From Stenocarpella maydis (Eukaryota > Ascomycota > Sordariomycetes > Diaporthales > Diaporthaceae), in contig NQMI01000004.1 of assembly GCA_002270565.1 (NCBI GenBank), positions 186,001-250,000 on the forward strand: 64,000 nucleotides of DNA. Direction: 5' to 3'. Of this stretch, positions 32,045 to 44,860 are shown piece after piece. The notes under the pieces were generated by a model. It had not been told where the DNA came from, did not search any database, and worked only from the letters and a program-made list of their open reading frames with translations. The stretch's first letter is position 1, and the number at the start of each line of letters is the position of its first letter. Made by a program: the position numbers and the translations under genes.

Positions 32045-35000
32045 TGGATGGCATCTGTTGCTCAGGTTTCACCAGCATTGTTTCTGCCGGATGGTCCGGG
32101 AGCCCTGGCGAGACCTCGGGTCCATCCATACTCAGCATTCGGGAGACCTTCGACGCCCGTTACGAATAACTGATGGAAGTCTTCTTGTAAAAGGTGCATC
32201 GGAGCCATCTTGGAGACCATGAGGTCGACAGCCACGGTGGATTCTTCCCCACGTGATCAGCACCAATGATGGGGCTGGCGTTCAGAGCTTGACAGTTGTG
32301 CCATACGTGATACTTTGGTCGCGGTATTGGAAGAGCATTACTTTTCCCATCTCCCCGGACTTTTGTCCGTAAGAGATGGCGCATTAGGAGACCCAACAAG
32401 ATATCCACTTGCCGATCCGCTCAGGCCACACTTCCTCCAACTCGCCACCACGGCGCACGTGAGCACGTTTGCCGCGGCGGACAAATAGTTTATTTCCCGG
32501 GGCTGCCTATGATGTGATTGATAGATGAGATGAGAATGCATAAGACCAGGAGCTGACGGTCGAATACATGGTCCGGCTAGACTCTTCCGGGGGCCTTACT
32601 GTGGATGAGATCGTCTTCGAGATGAAAAATTGCCCCGTCCCCAAAGATCACCAACATTCGTTCCAGCATTAATGCACACTCAATGAGACGGGAGTTGCAT
32701 CTAGTTAAAATGTGGTCTATGGATCATCGATGTGCCTCTCTAGGTCTACTACTTAGGTACCAACTAATGCATGTCACGGATTTGTTAGCAGGGATCTTAC
32801 CAAGGAGCTGTTCTAATCGGCCGGTCATCGAATTTAACTACTACGCGCCAGTGTATGGATATTTACCCTCCATTGAATGTATCGAACGATGCGAGGCCTG
32901 GGAAAGAAGTTGGAAACCATGTCTATAAGTAGTTTGTGTTAATTATGGTCCCACATTTCATGTTCGTCTACACGGTACACGTAAATAGAAATTTACTGCA
33001 AGTTCAACGTCATCTATTGAATTGCGAGTATAGGACCCCATAATAGTCGACAACTTTAGAATAGAGAGATGCAAGCTGTCCGACAACAGCCTTAAGAAAC
33101 CCCCTAGGTGCGTATTTGAAAACGTACTCGAGCACATGTAAATGAGCTGGTCCTCGTCCACATCAGGATGAGTTATGAAGCTACAGGGAAAGTGGATGCA
33201 CCCACGCCCCTGAGGGTGGTTGAGGCCTCATTTAGTGGCTTCCTGGATTCAATAAAATAGGGCCGATTGAATTCCTTGCCTGGATAGGTTCTGAGGGAGC
33301 AGATTAGAGTCATGAGAACGTGTGTACTATAGTTGTCATATATTCCTGCAACGGATGCTGTGTGTGGACTCCATCTGGAACCCACTACACCATTTCATGT
33401 CTTTGTTATTCTTTGTAAAGATTCGCTTACTGACAAAGCCCAACATGTCGCCTGGCCAAGCGAGGTTATGAATCCTTATTGGCAAGGCATTACCCCTGGA
33501 TCTCGCCTAATCAGGATTGGTAGACCGCCCAAAGCTCTCAACTATGTTCCCATAATTTCAATAGATGTCAAACTTGTTCGTGACATCCAATCTGGCATGA
33601 AGTTTATGAAAGGGCTCAATTTGCGCCTTTTTGTAAAGAGCACAGGACATAAGTAAGCTTGAAGGTCTTTAGGCCCAACTAGAGTGCATACCTACTCAAT
33701 ACAAGTGTACTGGCTTTTTGGGCTCCTTAGACAGATGAGAGCCTTCAAAGTATATTTTCCTGGCCTCTGCATAAACAACCTGTGGATTTTTTATCGCACT
33801 GGCCGATACAAGAGCGAAAAATATAGCGGGCCAGCCATAACGTTGAATATGGTCACCCCGGGCTTCCAGGCATCAATACGAGTACGCCCGCAACGCCGGC
33901 TACCAAATCGTCAACTATTAACGCCTACAATTATGGAGACTGTATCCTTTTGTTCCAGTAAATACTACTAGCTCGGAGACCTACAGCATCATTATTAATG
34001 CCGGGCAAGACTGCCGACAAAATGACTGCAACCTTCAAACACTTTCAAACATCTGCTCGAAAAGCATTACAAAAATCGACGACCTGAAGGCTCTAATCAG
34101 ACTTTCAAGACTCACGCAGACCTCGCCTAGGCAACTACTATGCCCACGTAAACATTTACCAGGGTCCTGTACTAAAAGGCCTTCACGTTGGACTCTTTTA
34201 CAGTAATTCAATGCGCTTTGGGTGTGACGCATTATTATCTCTGCAGGTTTATCGACCCAAAAGACTCTGGATGGCGTCGCTAACATGTGATGTCCATCTA
34301 GTCCTCGCTTCTTCAGCCCAGGTCCCGAGGGGGGCATAAACAGCAGTTCCGGGTTTGTTTCTCCGTCGGGAGCCCAGCCGAAGCTCGCAACAGAATATAA
34401 GCTCTCGGGCAGCTTTCTTTGGGTGCAGATTTTGCGGCGCAAGGAATAGCGTTTACCCACGGGTGCCAGCGAGAATTCCCCGTTTGGAAGCAAGCGATGC
34501 GGGTTCGCACCTGCTGGGGAGTTCCGGGCGAGCTACTAGATAGTCCCAGCCTTGGATTAGACAGCAGCACAGCAATGCTACGGGCAATCCGGTGCGGGGC
34601 CTGTACTGTATACCCAGTTAGGTACCTAGGTAGGTAATGATAATACACAGCATCCACTGACGGCAGTCCAGCTACGCCCGACCAGGCGTCTGCGCCAAGC
34701 ACATGCAGGAGAGGCTAAGATGTGTTGCAAGGAGGATCCATGCAATCATTGCATGCAATTACACACTCACCAACGTCGGATGAGGTTGCAATAGCCTTTT
34801 GGTCGACTTAGCCTCAAAGACCCTCATCCGCGCCTTCAACGCTCCATCCCCGTAGTAACTGAGTGCTCTGTTATCGTTTCTCGAGGCTGTGGGCAGACCC
34901 TGGTGAGGTTTTCCGATTTTCAATTACATGTTTGAGCCAATAGAGAGCTCTAATGGTTTGAAGAGGCAACGCGTGGCTGCCTACCTGACGCAACTGGCAA

Positions 35001-37306
35001 GCTCACAACGACGTTCTCGAGCCGCGGTGCGCGCATCGACACAGCGAGAGGCGATGAGATGGTCTCTCAAACTGCGGAGCAAAAACTCCTAGGATTCGGT
35101 AGCTCAAAGATAGCTTGGCGGTCGCCCCTCGTGGTTGCAGGTACACAGAAGAGTTATCTGAGCCTAACCTGGGAATCATTTGCCAGCATCTCGGGTCGCA
35201 TGAGACAAGGTGCCGGGCAGCGAACGGGAAGAAAGCATTACGAAACTATATCCGACCGTGAGCTATTATACGTCTCTGAATCCAACAGTTGCTGGGACAA
35301 CCGTTACATGGACCCACCACCAGGTATCGCGGGCATCATCTCCGCATAAGCGAGACAATGGTTACACGTCGTGCTCGGCATCCCCGGCCCTGCTGTTCTT
35401 GAAAATCTTGAGACCCTTGCTTTGGGGGTGACTTTTGAGATCGCTGATCATAAATGGAGGCTGTCCAGGTGTCTGCACAGCACGATGCCGTGTAAGGACA
35501 CAGGCGACTTCTCCCATGGGGCGCCGCCTGCTGAAGACGTTGCGCGCATCATGGCAACATGTGACTGGAGCCTGAAAGGATTGGCAAGCAACACGTGAGG
35601 GCCCAGCATGCTTCGGTATTCGTGGCTGATATTTGAAATGGCGCGAAGAGCGGGACGAGAGGACAATGGCTTCAGCGGCAAACACTGAGGAGGCTGACGC
35701 CATGTTGCACACAGAGACATTTTCCCTGGGTTGACCAGCGTGATGACGATAATTGAAGCCACGATCGATCGGATTCCCGCCAACACTGTAGATCATCAGC
35801 ATAAGATCGAAGACATTTCTCCGCGACTGTAGCATTACCTGCCTATGGCGGAACAAGACCTCTGAGAAGATGCAGAGTACGGCGATCAAGGTCGAGTGCG
35901 CGCTGACTTGTGACGTTTCTGTTTCGAGAGCCTGCGCGTCGTCAGAGCCGTTCCGTAGACAACCTAAAAGCCCTGACGATCAAAAGCCATGGCAAAAGGA
36001 TGAGCAGCCATTACAATGCTCCCAAAGGCTCCAGTGCCGTAACCAAAGTTTGGCCAACTTTGGAACAAAATTGACGAGAGCCCCGTGAGCGGACCTTGTA
36101 TTCTCAGGCAGAGAGGTTAGAATGAACCCCACGACAGCCTCGCATACGCGTTGCTGGCTCGCTCTTCGGCTGCTGGCTTCCTGGGCCCGTTGAGTGTTGA
36201 GAAGGACGTCGAGTTCTCGGCGCCTTCCGACCGGGCATACGCTGTGTAATGAATGACAAGAGTAACAAACACCCAGGAAACTTGCTACCAAGCATCAAGT
36301 GACGCCTGGCCGGGTCATGCGTCACGGTTGTGGCCACAGCGCGCTGCTAACATGTCTTGAAGGGTCAAGCCGGCACCCTCGTCGTCGCATTCGTCCGTGC
36401 CAGACGCATACCTGTGCTTGTGGAGCGTGTACAGGTGTATCATCTGGTGTCGACGAATCGTCTCGGGCTGTGTTCCCGCGATGTGCTGTCGGTTTGTCTC
36501 GCGGAGCTCGCACCATCACACACCTCTGCGCACGTGCACATTCTGTGTGGTCGGATCTCATCTGCCTCTGCTCCCAGTGAATTACCTACCTACGTGCCTA
36601 GGTATATGCCTACCTAGTTACTTACATGGCTAGGTAGTGTTCAGGCGGAAATGATGCGGGCAGCATCCAGTGGAACAGGAGAGGTGCGAAGCAAAGGACA
36701 GGAAGGCGCCGAGTTCAGGCTGCAGGCTTGTCCGTCCTCCTCCTCCTCCTCCTCCTCCTCCTCCTCCTCATCTCCTCCGCCCGTTGCGGGTCCTGCCTCG
36801 TTCGTATGTGCTCGTAGCTCCTGCACTTGGTCCAAGTTAGCTGCGTCGGGTTCCTGTCGTGCCTCCCTCCCCCCTCTCCTTTACTCGCCTCACTCGCAGG
36901 GGGGCCCAGCCTGCCGCCTGTCTGCATACACAGTCCTCCCCAGAGCAGCTTCCCATGCTAAAAACATAAACATAACAACCTTCACACGTACCAACCCAGG
37001 CGTGGCAGCCCACCTCTCTTTCTGCCCATGCCTGCATTTTAACCGTCGACACATCTCCCCGCATCTCCTCCTCTCCCACATCACTTCCGTCCTCTCCAGA
37101 ACTCGACAATCAGCAGTTTCTGTCCCTTTGATACCCGGCATTTTGGTCTCGTGTGTCCCGGGTATCCCAGCTATCCCAGCAAGGTCTAGAGGCAACACGA
37201 AATCTGCGAGCATCAGTCCCTGTAGTGACCGTCTCTATCCCCATCCACACGTTCGAGCCACCAACATACAATTCAGTTCACACCTCTCCCAGGAAATCCA
37301 GCCACG
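32045..37306. other. Gene-poor, partly AT-rich tract
   Basis: Over 5 kb without an intact gene. The first 400 bases may hold remnants of the carrier domain belonging to the R-domain relic (ELEEVWPERI near 32435 on the minus strand). The part from about 32700 to 34100 is AT-rich and scattered with stops on both strands. Open frames at 33333, 34313, 35059 and 35362 have no recognisable family and no matching splice sites. A perfect TACCTAGGTA palindrome is at 34623-34632, with related copies near 36590-36640. The last 700 bases are pyrimidine-rich and are probably the aquaporin leader. Confidence 0.5.
36735..36769 (+). repeat. TCC trinucleotide microsatellite
   Basis: A run of about eleven cct/tcc units, some 540 bases before the aquaporin ATG. 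It gives rise to false poly-Ser, poly-Glu and poly-Arg frames on both strands. Confidence 0.9.
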
Positions 37307-38465
37307 ATGCCTCCTCGTCCTTGGCAGAGGGGATCCGGGACTGGCCCCGACTCTAATGGAGAGGCCCTTCTCTCTCAGCCTCTGGGTCAGCGCTTTCCTG
37401 CTCCAATCAAAGCCCACATTGCCGCCGCCCTCAGCGAGTTTGTTGGAACCTTTCTCTTCCTTCTGGTGAGGCTCTCCGTGGCCTGCTGCGCTCTGCCTGC
37501 CTTTTTCAAACTGGGCTGACAGTCGACTTCGCCTAGTTCGCACTGGGTGCAACCCATGCCGTCAACACGACGCCTGCAGCCCTTGGTGGAGAGCCGGATG
37601 TCGCCAGGCTGCTATACATCTCTTTGGCCTTCGGGATTTCTCTGGCTGTCAACGTCTGGTGAGAAATAATTTCCCCCGTCTCTTCCAGGAATGCACCATG
37701 CTCTGTCAGAAGCAGGATGGGCTAGGTATCCCTCCATGGAAGAGATACACACGGGCTGAATATCTAGTGTCTCCTACTAGACTACTTGCTCACAAGGCTG
37801 ACTTCTTGGCACAGGGCCTTCTTCCGAATCGAGGGTGGTATGTTCAACCCCGCTGTCGCCATAGCCATGTTTGCCACTGGCGGCATCGGCCTCCTGCGTC
37901 TGGGCTTGGTCATCGTCGCCCAGCTGCTCGGTAGCATTGCTGCCTCCGCTCTTGTCGTTGGTCTCCTGCCTGGTGACAGCATCGCTGCCACGACTGGTCT
38001 CGCGGATGACACATCGGTTGTTCGCGGCGTCTTCATCGAGGCTTTCCTGACATCCGAACTGGTGTTTGTAATCTTCATGCTTGCAACCGAGAAGCATCGC
38101 GCGACTGCTGTCGCTCCCGTCGGCATTGGATTGGCACTTTTCATTGCTGAGCTCACGTGCGTGAACAAGTCCGTCATTCCAAACATGCAGCTGACATTGC
38201 ACATCACAGGGGTGTCCGGTACACCGGTGGCAGCCTGAACCCTGCGCGGTCCTTCGGCCCTGAAGTCGTCACCGCCGCGGGCTTTCCTGGCTACCATTGG
38301 ATCTACTGGGTCGGTCCGATCCTTGGCGCCTTACTCGCAGCCGGACTCTACAAATTCATCAAGGCAATGGAGTTCGATCAGATATCCCCCAACATTGATG
38401 AACCAGCCCCCAAGAAATCCGACCCAGGCAATGGGGCCCACCACGAGGAGGGTGAAGCAGCTTGA
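37307..38465 (+). CDS. Aquaporin (MIP family channel)
   Basis: This is a membrane channel of the major intrinsic protein family for water and perhaps small solutes. Four exons, 37307-37465, 37537-37658, 37815-38156 and 38210-38465, give 292 aa. The two half-helix signature motifs are intact: GMFNPAVAIAM in the third exon and SLNPARSFGP in the fourth. The Arg after the second NPA is the selectivity-filter arginine of water-type channels. Six hydrophobic segments are visible, starting with AALSEFVGTFLFLLFALGATHAV (split by intron 1). The N-terminal 35 residues are Pro/Gly-rich and the C-terminal tail is charged, both presumably cytosolic. The short loop after the second NPA argues for an orthodox aquaporin rather than a glycerol facilitator. 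Subcellular membrane (plasma or vacuole) cannot be told. Confidence 0.9.
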
Positions 38466-38776
38466 GACATGGGGTTTAAACACCATGTTTCCATGGTGTT
38501 CCAAAGGTCTCCGGGTAAGATTGATTGGGTTTGGCGCCTGCTATTCTTGTGCTGTTTTACTACTACGTCGCACTATCTCAGGCCTAGGCAACGTAGACAT
38601 GATGGCGGCTGGTGTTTGTAATGTGGTGGAGGGTGGTTTTTATGCACCGGATCGGCGGCTTGGTTTCAACATTTTAGTATTGCTGGTTTTTTTGATGGCT
38701 TTCTGGCTCTTATACCCCATGCGTCGAGCACCATGCTAACCATACTCATATGGACAAAATCAACTGCCTTGCGTTC
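38466..38776. other. Convergent 3' region
   Basis: This lies between the aquaporin stop and the SDR stop on the other strand, presumably two terminators and 3' UTRs. I see no gene. Confidence 0.6.
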
Positions 38777-39957
38777 TCAATACAAGCCCTTCACCATCTC
38801 AACCTCTTTAGCCTGCTCTATGCCGTCAACACCTAAGCTTAGTGCTCTGTTCTCGTCAAACTCCCTCACGATGCTCTCCGCCTTTGCCCTCAGCACTTCC
38901 CATGCTACCGTGCCGAGAGGAAATCTGATCGGAACCGGTGTACGCCGGGATGCAATTTCATATATGGCTTTAGATATGGCCTGAGGTGTCGACCAGGACT
39001 TGCGAGACTCGGGGTTATCCACATAGGCTGCAAGAACCCGCGCCGGGCTGCCTGGGGCATCATAGGCAGGGTGCTTGGCTAGAGTTGACATGCTAGATGT
39101 TGCGTAGTTGGTCATGATACCGTTGGGCTCGGCGATGGTGAAGTGAACTGTTTGAGTTGTCAGTGCTTCGCCGCCTTCGGTCCATAATTCGTAGAGCCGC
39201 AGATTGACTCGGTAATACTTACTATTCCATTCAGGCCTCACCTCGCGCCTCACACTCTCCGTAAAACCCTCGAGGGCGAACTTGGCTGCGTGATAGTAGG
39301 CGCTGCCAGGGAAAGCCATGAAGCCGCCCATAGAAGAAATTTGGATCACGAGACCACCTTGCTTGCCACCATCTCTTGCATTATTCTCGCGCATAACGCG
39401 CATCGCGTGGAGGGTCAGGGTAGCGGCGCCCCAGAAATCGGCTTCCATGATGCCGCGGGCCTTGGAATGCTCCTCGTCTGAGGAATGTGGCACCCCAGCG
39501 GAGTAGGGAAGAGAGGACTCTGTGTCGCCCATCAATCCGTAACCGGCGTTGTTCACTAAGCAGGGGCAGGGACGGTGTTAGCGTGGAGTGCTGGCCAGAG
39601 AGAGCAGGTTCCCGGAGGAAACCAGTCGCTGGACCCACCAAGGACATCGATTCGGCCGAAGTCGGGGTGCTTGAGGACAGAGTCAAGAGCCGATGTGATG
39701 GAGCTCGTCGAGGTCACGTCCAGAGGCACGACCAGCACGCGGTCGTTCGAAGGAAGGCATTCCTGAAGCTTGGACGGGTTGCGGGCCGTGGCCACGAGAC
39801 GGTGCGTCGGGCTCGCGGCGATGAGCTGGGCCAAGGAGAGGCCGAGGCCAGAGGAGCAGCCGGTGATGAGCCAGACTGCATCGGGCTGGAGGACGTAGCC
39901 GGTGTTGGTGCCGTCTGGGGCTGCCAATTCTGAAAGACTTGCAGATGGTGCGGGCAT
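38777..39957 (-). CDS. Short-chain dehydrogenase/reductase
   Basis: This is a classical-type SDR using NAD(P)H, oxidising or reducing a hydroxyl/keto group. Exons are 39957-39639, 39555-39223 and 39147-38777, giving 340 aa. WLITGCSSGLGLSLA near residue 30 is the TGxxxGxG cofactor motif. LDVTST is the adenine-ring-binding segment, and NNAGYGLMGDTES follows across the first intron. VIQISSMGGFMAFPGSAYYHAAK holds the catalytic Ser and Tyr-x-x-x-Lys. Intron 2 interrupts after RPEWN, and reading resumes with HFTIAEPNGIMTN. The arrangement resembles 17-beta-hydroxysteroid-dehydrogenase-like SDRs common in fungi, but the substrate is unknown. It is convergent with the aquaporin gene. No signal peptide is present. 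Confidence 0.88.
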
Positions 39958-40723
39958 TGTTTATGAGCTGGCCCTATTTATAAGCCGAGTAGTAGGAGAA
40001 GGTTGAAGTATTGCCGTGGTGGTCTTGGTCTGATGATGCTTCGTCCTCGTGAGAAATCGTTCATGAAGGCCATCCTTGGGCTTTTATATCTGGTTGACCG
40101 CGTTAATCTGGACCTTGACCGCAGCGGTCTGGAATGATTGCACCAAATCGTCAAATGCGGAGCGGCTCCCGCTTAGATGGAGCTCTAACAGAAACGCACC
40201 TGGCTTTGGTTGAGATAAGATGGTGTGATATTTGAAGACCACCACGCAAATCTGGCTCAGACGGCCGCTGCGGGTGGAACCGCTCCAAGAGGACCCGTCC
40301 GCACTATCGACGTGCGGCCGCATATGCCGCTCCGGAGATGATGATTACCTATTAGCCACATCGGCTCCTGCTGACCAAGTGCCCACAATATTACGAGCTA
40401 CGTATCGATGGCTCGGCCGGCGCCGCATGCATTGTTTCACATCACATCACGGGGAGAAAACCGGCTCCGGAGAACGCCCAGCACAGCCCCGGGATCTGCC
40501 TAGGGACTGGGAATACAACCGGCTCCCTCTGAAGCAAACAGTCTTGGCAGACTGGCGGGCTCAGAACCCGAATACGTCAAAGTGTCCCTGGCGCTATCGG
40601 GCTCTACGTGAAGCATAACTAAGTGGGCACGGACTGAGTGGTCACAGACATGGAGAGGCACATTTATCACCATGAGTCCGCATAAAGGTCTTTTGCGGCT
40701 ATCGCTGTCCCCATCGGCAGCCA
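39958..40723. other. Intergenic region
   Basis: This separates the SDR start from the stop of the effector-like gene, both on the minus strand. Its first few hundred bases should be the SDR promoter. No gene is supported. Confidence 0.55.
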
Positions 40724-41652
40724 CTACTCGTGTGTCCCCGATCCAACACAGTAGGGAACCGGATAGGTTGTGCTGTTGCATAGTCGAATCGGTCCGCTGA
40801 CCCACTCCATGTTGCCGTACGTCTGTGGGGAATACGTGGTCGTCTGCCACGGCTCGTAGCTCGGAGAGTCTACGCACCCAGTAATGTAGTTCCCTGTGAC
40901 ACGACGGGCGTACGGATTGCTCACGACGACTCCGTATTGCCCTTCGGGCACAGAGAATGTGAATGTCAGGTCGTCGCTTGTCGTCCAAGTCCAAGTCCCT
41001 TTACCTGGCAAGTCGACGTTGAGTATCTTCTCCAGGAAATCCCTTGAGATGGCGTTGTTTCCCTGAATATTGTGAGCCACGATCGCCAAGGTTTATAGGG
41101 TTTCTTGAGGACTTTGGGGGCACGTACATAGGCACTGTTGGCAACAGAGTATCCTTTGGTCACTGCCACCGTAGCCCTAGCAGAGCCAGTATTGCCGATT
41201 ACGGGCGACATCGCCACATCCCAGTCATTGAAGTTTATGTCCTTATGATAGGCAACAATTAGCCATGAAAGCTTAGAGGGTTGCGGAGAAGGCATGACTC
41301 GACGACTTGTTGGCCGAAAGAACACATTGGACGGCTGGCTGAGAGCCTTGCATGAAGTTACAATGATGTCAAGATGCCCACTCACCGCCAAAACTTGATA
41401 CTCTATACTCTCGTCACATCGGCGTTGGTTTGCGTCTCTTTCCTTGGGCACTGGGACGTGAGGTGAGTTGGTCACTCTGCGTTGCAGAGCCTCGCGTGCC
41501 TCCCTGAGCTCGTACTCATAGTCCTTCATTACAACGACCGAGCCATCACTGCCAGCAACGATAACGTCGTCGTGCTGCAGCACCCTGGCTGTAGGTTTGG
41601 CGAGACCGCAGCTGACAAAGGCCACAATGGCCACGCATGTTTGAGCCAGCAT
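40724..41652 (-). CDS. Secreted effector-like protein (celp0028-type)
   Basis: A secreted protein with signal peptide MLAQTCVAIVAFVSCGLA and no known catalytic motif. Exons are 41652-41128 and 41062-40724, giving 287 aa. The 65-nt intron (GTACGT to TTCAG) removes an in-frame stop. The N-terminal part has DDVIVAGSDGSVVVMKDYEYE and a spacer. The second half has FNDWDVAMSPVIGNTGSA, KGYSVANSAY, FSVPEGQYGVVVSNPYARRV, TGCVDSP and a cysteine-bearing end, CNSTTYPVPYCVGSG. This set resembles fungal proteins annotated as celp0028 effector-like; I recall this from annotation and have not searched. Four cysteines sit in the C-terminal half and could form disulfides. It lies in an accessory region before a long non-coding stretch. 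A role in host interaction is inferred from the family name only. Confidence 0.72.
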
Positions 41653-44600
41653 ACTGAGTACCGAGTAGGAATGACTCAAAAGTGGGCCAAATCGGTAACG
41701 ACTGTGTTCACCTGGTGGATGAGGAGGTGCAGCTGTGACCAAGACGTGTATTGGAACTGTGGATGCTCGTGAGGTGCGGCCGTGGCTAATGGAGATCCGA
41801 TTTCTCCAGACGAAAAGAAAGCCCTGAGGTCTGCGATTGTATGTATACTGAGAGAGCGGCTGAGGTCAATTCGAAGGAGTGGACTGAGAGAAGGCTCTCA
41901 AGGGCCGACGAAGTTCGCCAAGCACGTATTCATCGGGCGGACGCAGGAGTCATATAAATAAATATTCGGAGACGGAAACAGGTTCTGCGGAGTCGCAGTT
42001 CTCTGGGGAAGGATTCAAGGGGCAGGAAGATACCACCTGCAGTCCACGGCTCACGAGGTTTGCTGAGCCCCTTCATCATCTATGCCCGGGGCGGAAGCAT
42101 TATTGGCTACCCCAGCTGACCGGTTTTTGGGCATGGATGCATAGTTCAAAAGCCACACATTCACAGGCTATGTGCACGCAGAGACGAAATTCAGGGGAGT
42201 ACGAGCGGAACAAACAAGGGGTCGACAGCCCCATCGACAACTGCGCCTGCAATGGAACCTGATACCAATTTGCCCTAGACTGTGGACCTTTGACGGAATG
42301 CCCAGGCCGGTGGAGCTCCTCCATGGCTGAGTTATACCGAGCAGGCGAGGCCTTCCTGGTCACCCATTTCTCAGCCTTGCACAGCGCCTGAGCTCAGAAT
42401 CTGAGTTGGACTCCAGGTGTTTTCAACGGTTTGTTTTCGATCCTCTGGATGGCGTGGCTCTTACCGCCGGTCGGGTTCGGCAACTCTTCCGTCGAGCTAT
42501 GGGATGGCGTCGATCCTCCGAGGCGGGTTGCCACATGTACACTACACTAGACGTGGTGAGAGTCATGATGCTTGTCGTTTCATGCCATCTGCCTTCCACC
42601 GCACGTGCCGGACTTCCGTATGCGGAAATTCCTTTATGCAACATTACATAATCCACGCCTCGGATCTCTGGGCCCGGAGTCCTTTGCCGGACTGCGCATC
42701 ACGAGGAATGTTGCTCTGCGTGGCCCTTCACAGGAAATGGCTCTGTATTGGCCATGTTCTGAACTCAAAGGGGGGGCCACGACTTCGAGCACGATATCGT
42801 GGCATCGAGTGCAGATTTCATAACTCTGGATGATATGCGTGACAGAATCTGTTGTTTGCATATAGTGGCGTTGGCTCGACCACTACAGTCCCAAATGCAC
42901 GAGGTAAATGGCAGGCAAACGCGGACATTATTACATTTGAAAGGATAGAAAATTGGTATGAACAGAAACATCTTGCAGGCGTAACCTGACTTGATTAATA
43001 TGCTGATATCGGCTGAAAGTGCTAGTTGTGAAATGCACATTTCTGCTGCGGCTGGACTCCCATACCGGGTCGCGGGCACGCATACATCCGGGTGTCCCGC
43101 CCTTTCAGTCTATAGCAGGGAAACAACCTCGCCACATGCATTGCTGCAACGTTGGGAAGCATTCCCGCATTCCTATACTGTCTGTGGATTTTATGACTTG
43201 AGTGTACACGCTGCTTCAGATCTGGGTGCTGTCACCTTCAATTGTCACCAACATTGAAGGATTTCTACTGATTAGTACTAATATCCCAGGCTGATTACCA
43301 CACGAAAGCGATATCGGATTCGTACTAGAGGAGCAGGGGATGGCTACAATGGCCTATCTCAAATCCTAAGATACCTCAAATAGCCCCCAAAACTCGATTC
43401 TAAGCTACGAATTTAAGTGTAATTCAAAATTCAAAAGGCCCGAAAAGGAAAAGTCTCCAGCCACAATACGGGTCTCCTTTATCTGAAGTGCTCATAGAAA
43501 TGCAACTAAGTCGTATAGCGTGCAGACGGCTGCACCGAAAAGTGTATCACAGAGTGACAAATCACATAAGGTATAATTCAGTATTTTACTTCCATTTTTA
43601 CTCTGCATCCATTGATTCTGCGACACGGTTGTTCCCCTTTCCCTTGCAGAACATTTATATTCAAACTCTTGCGTCTCTAATCAAGAGCCTTTCCTGTTCC
43701 ACACGAGCCTGTGATAGGAGACTAGTCAACAGCCCTCAACACGCAGCTCCAACCACCAATTTAATAATAGAGTTTTCTTTTTTCCTTTTTTTCCTTTTTC
43801 CCCCTTTTTTTTTTTAATAAGGATTCTGCCATTTTTTTTGTAGCTTCGCTGTAAGTCAGTTGGATACCTAACTATTCTATGCCAATGGCGGGCATGTGGC
43901 TGCACCGGATCACGGATGAGCACAGGTTACGGGAGTGGCAGCCCGGGAGCTCGTCATTCCGAGCTACGCGCATCAGGCAGCAGAAAGTGCGACAAAACAA
44001 CCAGGAGGGTGATCATCCTTCCAAGCTTCATGGCAAACATGGTCGATCAGAAGCTATTCTGCCGTTCTCTCTAAGTGAAACCAGCCGGAAGGTTGCTTCT
44101 GCAGTCCCAATCATTTCAATTTGAGCTAATTGTTCCACAACCAAGCCTGATGATGCTATAGACCACTTTGATAGGTTATCCTGATTAGGTATATTCGCTC
44201 GAATATTGAGAGAGACACGGACAAGTGACGTCCCGGGAAAATGTGTTTCAGAATCTTCTACAAAATCATTGTCGAATGCCCACCAAGCCATCCTAGGCCT
44301 GTTGAAGCTTAAGTGCCAAGTGTGAGTGAGCCGCACTCAAACTCAAGTCCCCAATCCTAATAGCCAACATAAACGAAACGCCGGGGCAGGGTTTGGTGTC
44401 CAATGTGGTGGCGTGCACATGCCGGCCTGAAGCCACCTCACTATAAACCACCTGGTATAGCCAAGATACCTCAAGTTCGGCCGATAACCCTCGGAACTCA
44501 GTCACGCAGATCGATAGCTCGCTGGGGATGTTCCATTGATGTCTCATCTCCAAATCACAGATAACAGCGCTGAATCCTATTGCTTGAAGATTAATCGTGA

Positions 44601-44860
44601 AGCCTGGCACTTATGCGTGCTCCTGATCGTTACTAGTGATGCCGATCTCGACTGGTAGGCAATGGCGGCAACACCAGGAGGTGATGTGACGTTAGTTATA
44701 CCTGCTTAACGCGATAATCGCTTGCCTCTATCCCCCACATAATAGGCACAGCTTTGAACTGCTCCCCGAGTGCAGAATTGTGCCTCTGATCGGTTCTCCG
44801 CTTAAGTAATTCTCGTTTCATTTCTTCTCGGCGGTTATCGATATTTGCACACAGGACACC
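41653..44860. other. AT-rich intergenic tract
   Basis: These 3.2 kb contain no supportable gene. Base composition falls toward AT from about 43,250, with T-runs near 43,780-43,840. Short frames (for instance at 42417 and 43488) show no family resemblance. The region probably holds the promoters of the effector-like gene (left edge) and the OPT transporter (right edge). Confidence 0.5.

Noticed and set aside
32567..32671. Plus-strand peptide frame with coherent-looking sequence (SSGGLTVDEIVFEMKNC)
   Set aside because: Only 35 codons, no splice sites or family, inside a decayed tract.
36641..37469. 272-aa Ser/Pro-rich plus-strand frame
   Set aside because: Made by the TCC repeat and the aquaporin 5' leader; its end overlaps aquaporin exon 1 in another frame.
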